From the NCBI GenBank assembly GCA_030159075.1, contig BROG01000254.1, forward strand, positions 806,001 to 870,000: a stretch of DNA of 64,000 bases, read 5' to 3'. The stretch comes from Atrina japonica. Taxonomy: Eukaryota > Mollusca > Bivalvia > Pterioida > Pinnidae. This document shows positions 35,201 to 64,000 of this stretch, piece after piece; positions within the stretch are counted from its first letter, which is position 1, and the number at the start of each line of letters is the position of its first letter. Both the position numbers and the translations under genes were made by a program. The notes under the pieces were generated by a model, which ran no database searches, was not told where the DNA came from, and was given only the letters and a program-made list of their open reading frames with translations.

Positions 35201-35944
35201 GTAAGTGAATGACAGTTAAGTTAACGATTTTAATATTGTCACCAAATGTATACTCTAAAGTAATTATATTGATAGGGTCACGGGCTATGGTATCATCAAA
35301 GAGCGTTCCAGTAAGTAAGCGGAAGATGGCCAATTTCGTATACAGGGCCAAATTAATATATTTTTGAAAATCCAAGGTGTTTCGGCTGAGACTTTGAACC
35401 AGAAAACCGTGGTAAGGCATGGTTCAGTAAAACCCTCTTTGCATTGTCATACGTCTATATTAAATCAAAATTTGTTGTACTTCATTTGCAGGTACCGGTA
35501 GTGACATCTCCAGGTAAGTTAAAAAATGGTAGAATATAAAACAACAAAATTAATAAAACACATTGATGGATTTCCATTAGAAGTATTTTGCAAGAGTTAT
35601 TTCCCTTTAACTACATATCGTGTGGCAGCAAAAATATATTTTCCTTGATAAATCGATCAAATTGAAATGAAGTATTCTTGTCTATAGATAGTTTGAAAAA
35701 ATCTTTTTAGACAGAAATACATATTACTGGTCTTCATTATTAATTATTTATCAAAACAGCTAATTTTGGTGATGTCCTGGTCACTGATACTCTTTAATCC
35801 AAATCCAAGGAAGAAAACTTATCATCTTGATCCAAACTGTCAACCGGAAATTACTATCGCAAAATTCCCGAAACTTATCTATTTACAAAATACTCCTTAC
35901 CAGAACCTTTCTATTTAATATCAAGTCTGTGCTTGCACCACTTT

Positions 35945-36135
35945 TCACACATAAACCGCATGACTGTGGACTCAGGCGGGTGTGAACGGTCAATAGAGGA
36001 TGCTTACTCCTCCAAGGCCCTTGATCCCACTTCTTAATTTCCAATCTGTCCAATTATTTACCAGATTTGCATTTACCCTGGACATCCTGATTATAAATAC
36101 TTAGGTATCTCAGATTTTTATAATTTAATCTCCTT
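35945..36135 (+). mobile_element. Penelope-like element tail fragment (longer)
   Basis: Includes 'gactgtggactcaggcgggtgtgaacggtc', 'ggatgcttactcctccaagg' and 'ttgatcccacttcttaatttcc', then the tail. Matches the reverse complement of 49640-49810, so this copy retains the end of the coding region plus tail. Confidence 0.7.
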
Positions 36136-36139
36136 TTGT

Positions 36140-37020
36140 CTCCAAATTCAATTTCCAAAAGAGCGCCCCTTTTAGATTACATTATATGAAACTGACACAA
36201 CACATTGTATATGCAATGAGCAGGCAAATGAGTGAAGTGCAATTTTGCCAAAAATTAGAATAATTTCAAAATACGTAAATATTCCTTGGTAAATTTTGTA
36301 ATTAAGTTTCAAATAGGACATAAGGAATATAAACAAGATGCTGACACAGGGAAATTCAGGAAATACAGACGTGGGATCTGGTGTCCGGTAATACTGTTCA
36401 AAGGTCAAGTATAGTTTTCATTAGTCTTTAACACTGTGTCATTTTAAATCTTTTAATGAAAAAAGAATATGAAATTATACAAATTAAAGAATCAATAATA
36501 ATTGATTAAATATGGATAAAATGTAACATAATATAATATAATCATTTGTCAAATGCATAGTAATTGTTCTTTCTTTCCAACCAGCAAGTAAATAATTCAA
36601 TAAAACAGTTAACTGACACAAACACACGCAAATTTGTTATTATAATTGGTATCAATTTTGCCGAGAATAACTGCAATGCATAAGTATACGGAATGTGATA
36701 CGCGATATGTGTTTACTTTGCTGAAGAGAGACAATGTATATACATATCCTAGTGAAAATTATCAACACATACGGATTTGCTTTTCTGAAGCAGTTTTCCA
36801 TTGACTATATGCCCTCGGAAATATAGTATTCTATATGGATACATCTCCTTTTGTATTTCAAAGTATGCATTTTGTTCGGTGATTGTGTCGCCTTCCACAG
36901 AATCCATCTCATAATGACTTGACACTTCACACTTGGACCCATTTTAAAATTTCATTTTCCATGGTTAACACTAGAAAAATGCAATGTATTGTGGCAGAAC
37001 ACTTGTATCTAATTTTTGCA
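36140..37020. other. Intergenic stretch without recognised gene
   Basis: AT-rich sequence downstream of the VWDE-like gene. No coding or clear repeat signal seen. Confidence 0.4.
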
Positions 37021-37025
37021 AAATA

Positions 37026-37091
37026 AGCTTACATATATACAAGCATGAGCTTACATATATACAAGCATGAGCTTACATATATACAAGCATA
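37026..37091 (+). repeat. 22-bp tandem repeat, three units
   Basis: 'agcttacatatatacaagca' + 'tg' starts at 37026, 37048 and 37070, nearly identical. Confidence 0.92.
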
Positions 37092-37295
37092 ATGTATCCT
37101 GCATTTGGAAGGTAAATGCTGGGACACCAATGTTTGCAAACAAAACAAACGCAATGAGGAGAAATTGCCAAATATGGATGTCTGAAAACCCAAATGTGAG
37201 ATTAGATCACACGTGAAAAAAAAATTGTGGCTAGTGTAAAATACATCAGTATCAAAAAGCTAATCCATTCAAAAAACTGCTTAGACGATGAAGCA

Positions 37296-37297
<2 letters not shown>

Positions 37298-37372
<75 letters not shown>
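37298..37372 (+). repeat. (AT)n microsatellite
   Basis: About 75 bp of pure AT. Confidence 0.97.
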
Positions 37373-37376
<4 letters not shown>

Positions 37377-37911
37377 ATACTCCGTTAAAACATTACGTGA
37401 TCAATTGTCATACTTTAAAATTGTAATTCTTTTAAAAAAGGTTTATTGGAGACTATACATATTTGATTATTATGATGTATACAATTGATATAACATACAC
37501 GCCTTGCATAGATATATCAATAAATCTTTAATCTGTTAAAATATAATTAAACCTGAAAACAAATAAAGCGGTGATACACAACTGCATAGAATAGAATATA
37601 TAGATACTTTTGTATCTGTGATATACATATAATATTAAGAAACAATATGATTAAAATTTATTTTCATTTAACTGCGACCCTGTAAAACTGAACAACAAAA
37701 TAATTCCCACAAAAGGATGTTACTATGGCACGTTGCCAAATTTATGGATAAAAGTATCATTATAACGTCCAAAGTTAAGTGAAAAGCATATTTCGGTATA
37801 CAAGCATATATACTGGTTATTCTATAGTTACTTTCACTTATCTATTATGAACTTATTTTGAAAATATAGTTTTAATTGTTTCAAAAAAGAACTCTAAATA
37901 ACGAAAATCCA

Positions 37912-37917
37912 TTTATT
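37912..37917 (-). terminator. Candidate polyadenylation signal of the VWDE-like gene
   Basis: AATAAA on the minus strand, about 175 nt past the TAG stop. The motif is common by chance in AT-rich DNA, so this rests on position only. Confidence 0.3.
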
Positions 37918-38090
37918 ATGAAAAAGAGTAAAGAACACGGTTATAGCGAATAAAACACCGTATGAGAAAAGATCTTTACCTACATATCCCAAACTGCTTA
38001 AAAATCAGCAGAGGAATATAAACGATGATTGTGTGTTATTTTTGACGTTCACTAATAAAGATGTATTCTGTATAATCCTTGGAAGGATTG

Positions 38091-61843
<23,753 letters not shown>

Positions 61844-62016
61844 CTGTAAATAATTATCAAAATTATGTATAAATACACAGTTTTTATTGAGCTTAAACAT
61901 AAGAATCGTTGATAAAACAAACTGGGAGAAGTTTCCGTTTTTATCTATATTATACCAATGAAATCTTCAAAAAATTTCAGAAAATATCAATACATACCTG
62001 TCAACCTTACCCAAAT

Positions 62017-62018
<2 letters not shown>

Positions 62019-62070
<52 letters not shown>

Positions 62071-62097
62071 ATATATGTGTATGTGTGTGTGTGTGTG
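62019..62097 (+). repeat. (AT)n-(GT)n microsatellite
   Basis: About 42 bp AT followed by interrupted GT. Confidence 0.94.
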
Positions 62098-62274
62098 ATC
62101 CATAATTAATGTTCAATCTTGTAGTTATATTTGTGCTTTAAAGGTACTTGCATTTCTTTCCACTACATACATCGTCAATTGATCCATTGTCATTAACATT
62201 AGAATTAAATACCTTTCACCTCTTTCTCTACGACCGAGTTCTTATGTTAGGAATTCTACATTCATTTTGTGAAT

Positions 62275-62372
62275 GCATAAATGGCCAAGTGGTTTGGACG
62301 TTGTACATGAGAGCCAGGTGAATGGTGCCGTAGGTCGTGAGTCGTAGGTCAGGGCATGGTGAGTTTATAGGT
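62275..62372 (+). repeat. Possible tRNA-derived SINE head
   Basis: 'atggccaagtggtttggacg' looks like a Ser/Leu-type box A and 'ggtcgtgagtcgtaggtc' is a degraded box B; it is followed directly by (CT)n. Weak. Confidence 0.25.
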
Positions 62373-62373
62373 G

Positions 62374-62379
<6 letters not shown>

Positions 62380-62461
<82 letters not shown>
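62380..62461 (+). repeat. (CT)n microsatellite
   Basis: About 82 bp of pure CT. Confidence 0.97.
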
Positions 62462-62465
<4 letters not shown>

Positions 62466-62511
62466 TAAATTTTGAAATATACTTCGTAAAAAATCAACAC
62501 CATCTTAAAAA

Positions 62512-63370
62512 CATGGCAGAAGCTAGTCCACCTCTATCCGAAAAATGGAAATTCCTCCTGCACGAAATGAAATTTCAGACTTCCGCGTGTCCGACTTAAA
62601 AGAATTAGATCTTCTCAACAAAGACGCGTGGTAGATCTACATCCTAAAATGGCTTCACCAAAAATGAGACGAAGACAAAGATTGGATGGTAACTCTCTAA
62701 CGTTGAAAGTCTTGGTTGGTGTTTAACGAAATGTATTCATTTCCCTGGGATAAAAAGTGGATTGGGTGGTAGTGGAACGTTTAACATCAGGAGATCACGT
62801 TGAAAAAGAAGTTAAGGTATCAGTTGATTGACAAAGTGTATATGACGGTGATCTACCTTTATATGATAAAGCGTTGAATACCCTTGTATATTCTTTAATC
62901 ATCACATCTGATAGGGGAGAAGAAATTTCTTGGGATAGCTTGAAAAATGGGTATAGTCAAATAGTATCTGTTATTCATATAAGATATTCGGAAAAAAATA
63001 TTATTTTAAATGATTTATACAATTTATTTCGGGATGTAACAATGAGCCATCATTCTAGGGATTTATTGGATTTTAACATTATCTACTGTTTTTGAGTGGT
63101 ATATATATAATAAATTTGCTAATTGGTGGCTTTTGGCCAATCAGTCTTTCAATAAAAGTCAAAATCTTATCTTGTTGTTTCCACATATTCGAAATGATTT
63201 ACACGAATGTGAGGAAGAAAAACGAGAATTATATAATCAATTAATCAACATTTGAAGATATTGGGATTTTTCAGTAGTATGTGCGTAAATTTGGACTTTC
63301 GAGGTCGTTTCCCTCCCACGGATGATGAAAAAGATGAAGAAATAGATTTTTATAGACGCTACGTTTTTTA
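62512..63370 (+). pseudogene. Decayed coding remains, unidentified element (part 1)
   Basis: Several plus-strand fragments look formerly coding: an ATG at 62512 giving MAEASPPLSEKWKFLLHEMK and then a stop; an overlapping frame with VSDLKELDLLNKDAW; a long frame ending at 63095 with SLIITSDRGEEISWDSLKNG and NDLYNLFRDVTMSHHSRDLL; and VNLDFRGRFPPTDDEKDEEI near 63285-63350. Stops and frame changes separate them. Base use is AT-rich with acidic/Lys-rich peptides. No host family recognised; see part 2. Confidence 0.45.
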
Positions 63371-63546
63371 AAAAAGAAATACTACTATATTTTAAAAAAG
63401 GATATGTGAAAAAAATGAAATGAAATAGAAAAAAATCATGATGATAAAAATCATGTCCATCCTATCAATACTAAAATCTTTGATAGTAAGCGGTAATCAC
63501 AATGAAAAGTAATTACGATATTGTTTCGAATTAAATTAGAGGGACG

Positions 63547-64000
63547 ATGACCGAAGATCAAATGAAGAAAGATTTAGATTTGTTAAGACCTAAATTTGAT
63601 CAAGTGATGAAGGAACTAAAAGAACGAGAAAAGAATAGGGATCGAGAGGAGGATCATGATTTGACGAAAAAGAAGTGGAAAGAATTGAGGAATGAAGTTA
63701 AACAGGGTTATCCGGAAAATTTTTAAGATTGTGCACATTTTAGACATTTTTATAGATTTGTAAAGAGAAATGTGGACACATTCGGGGATTATAATAAGAT
63801 GTTCGAACGGTTGAGGAAATTTATCATTTAGAAGATTGAAAAGATCGAAAGAGTGGGTTCTTTAAAATTTCAGATCGCAATCACGGCAGAATACAAGAAA
63901 AATGAAGGAATGTCGGATATGACATTCTTTAGTAAGCAATGAGTGGTTCTATCACCTGAAACCATCGAAGAGGATCTTCAGGATCTTCAAGAAATGGTAG
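63547..64000 (+). pseudogene. Decayed reading frame, possibly from a Polinton/adintovirus-like DNA element
   Basis: One frame runs from an ATG at 63547 to the window edge, broken only by TAA, TAG and TGA. It is rich in Lys/Glu (MTEDQMKKDLDLLRPKFDQV; a charged helix), and later shows GSLKFQIAITAEYKKN, DMTFFSKQ and VVLSPETIEEDLQDLQ. The order 'beta strand - EY/EF - F-S/TK - VL-P--IEE-L' resembles a domain found before the DNA polymerase B region in some invertebrate Polinton-like/virus-derived proteins. This is from memory of the pattern, so weak. Runs off the right edge. Confidence 0.35.

Noticed and set aside
34801..35212. Overlapping open frames with repeated CTFYRIPTFSDRG peptides
   Set aside because: All three frames are open through a 41/42-bp minisatellite and change frame with unit length; not a gene.

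Overview
This is eukaryotic, AT-rich, intron- and repeat-dense DNA. The best fit is a mollusc, probably a bivalve. That inference rests on three copies of a tRNA-derived SINE with the conserved tail common in mollusc genomes, reverse transcriptases of the GIPMGTNCAPL type, an L1/Tx1-like LINE, and dispersed repeats of the 'caggtgagctaaaa' and 'tcaaaggtcaaggtcac' kinds. No prokaryotic gene, operon, CRISPR array or complete virus is present.

Two spliced host genes were reconstructed exon by exon, both on the minus strand. (1) About 12.73-28.13 kb is the histone H3.3 chaperone HIRA: 14 confident exons (a 15th, exon 1, is tentative) encode the N-terminal WD40 propeller and the B-domain. The C-terminal Hira domain is not visible in the remaining 12.7 kb, so the gene probably continues past the left edge. 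(2) About 38.09-61.84 kb is the 3' part of a VWDE-like (von Willebrand factor D and EGF domain) type I membrane protein. It carries a vWD domain, a furin-type polybasic site, an EGF-like module, a Cys-rich stem, one TM helix and a short tail. Its 5' part lies beyond the right edge. All internal exon phases join without a break. A short possible first exon on the plus strand (1205-1271, behind a TATA-like box) is tentative.

Much of the rest is mobile or repetitive DNA. 0-12.2 kb: an array of ~140-bp units carrying TCAAGGTCA motifs, split by a 6.29-kb TA-flanked element with 43-bp perfect terminal inverted repeats. 18.9-20.75 kb: a 29-bp minisatellite with higher-order structure, ending within ~10 nt of a HIRA splice donor. 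28-38 kb (intergenic): Penelope-like reverse-transcriptase remains, tail-only copies of that family, a 41-bp minisatellite, MITEs and microsatellites. 45.9-56.8 kb (one intron of the VWDE-like gene): a decayed LINE carrying a SINE in ORF1 and a Penelope-like element in ORF2, followed by a second, unrelated 29-bp minisatellite. 57.17-59.95 kb (next intron): a 2.7-kb purine-strand tract. 62.5-64 kb: decayed coding remains of an unidentified, possibly virus- or Polinton-derived, element.

The two genes are not obviously functionally linked. What stands out is how repeats nest inside their introns and sit directly against splice sites.
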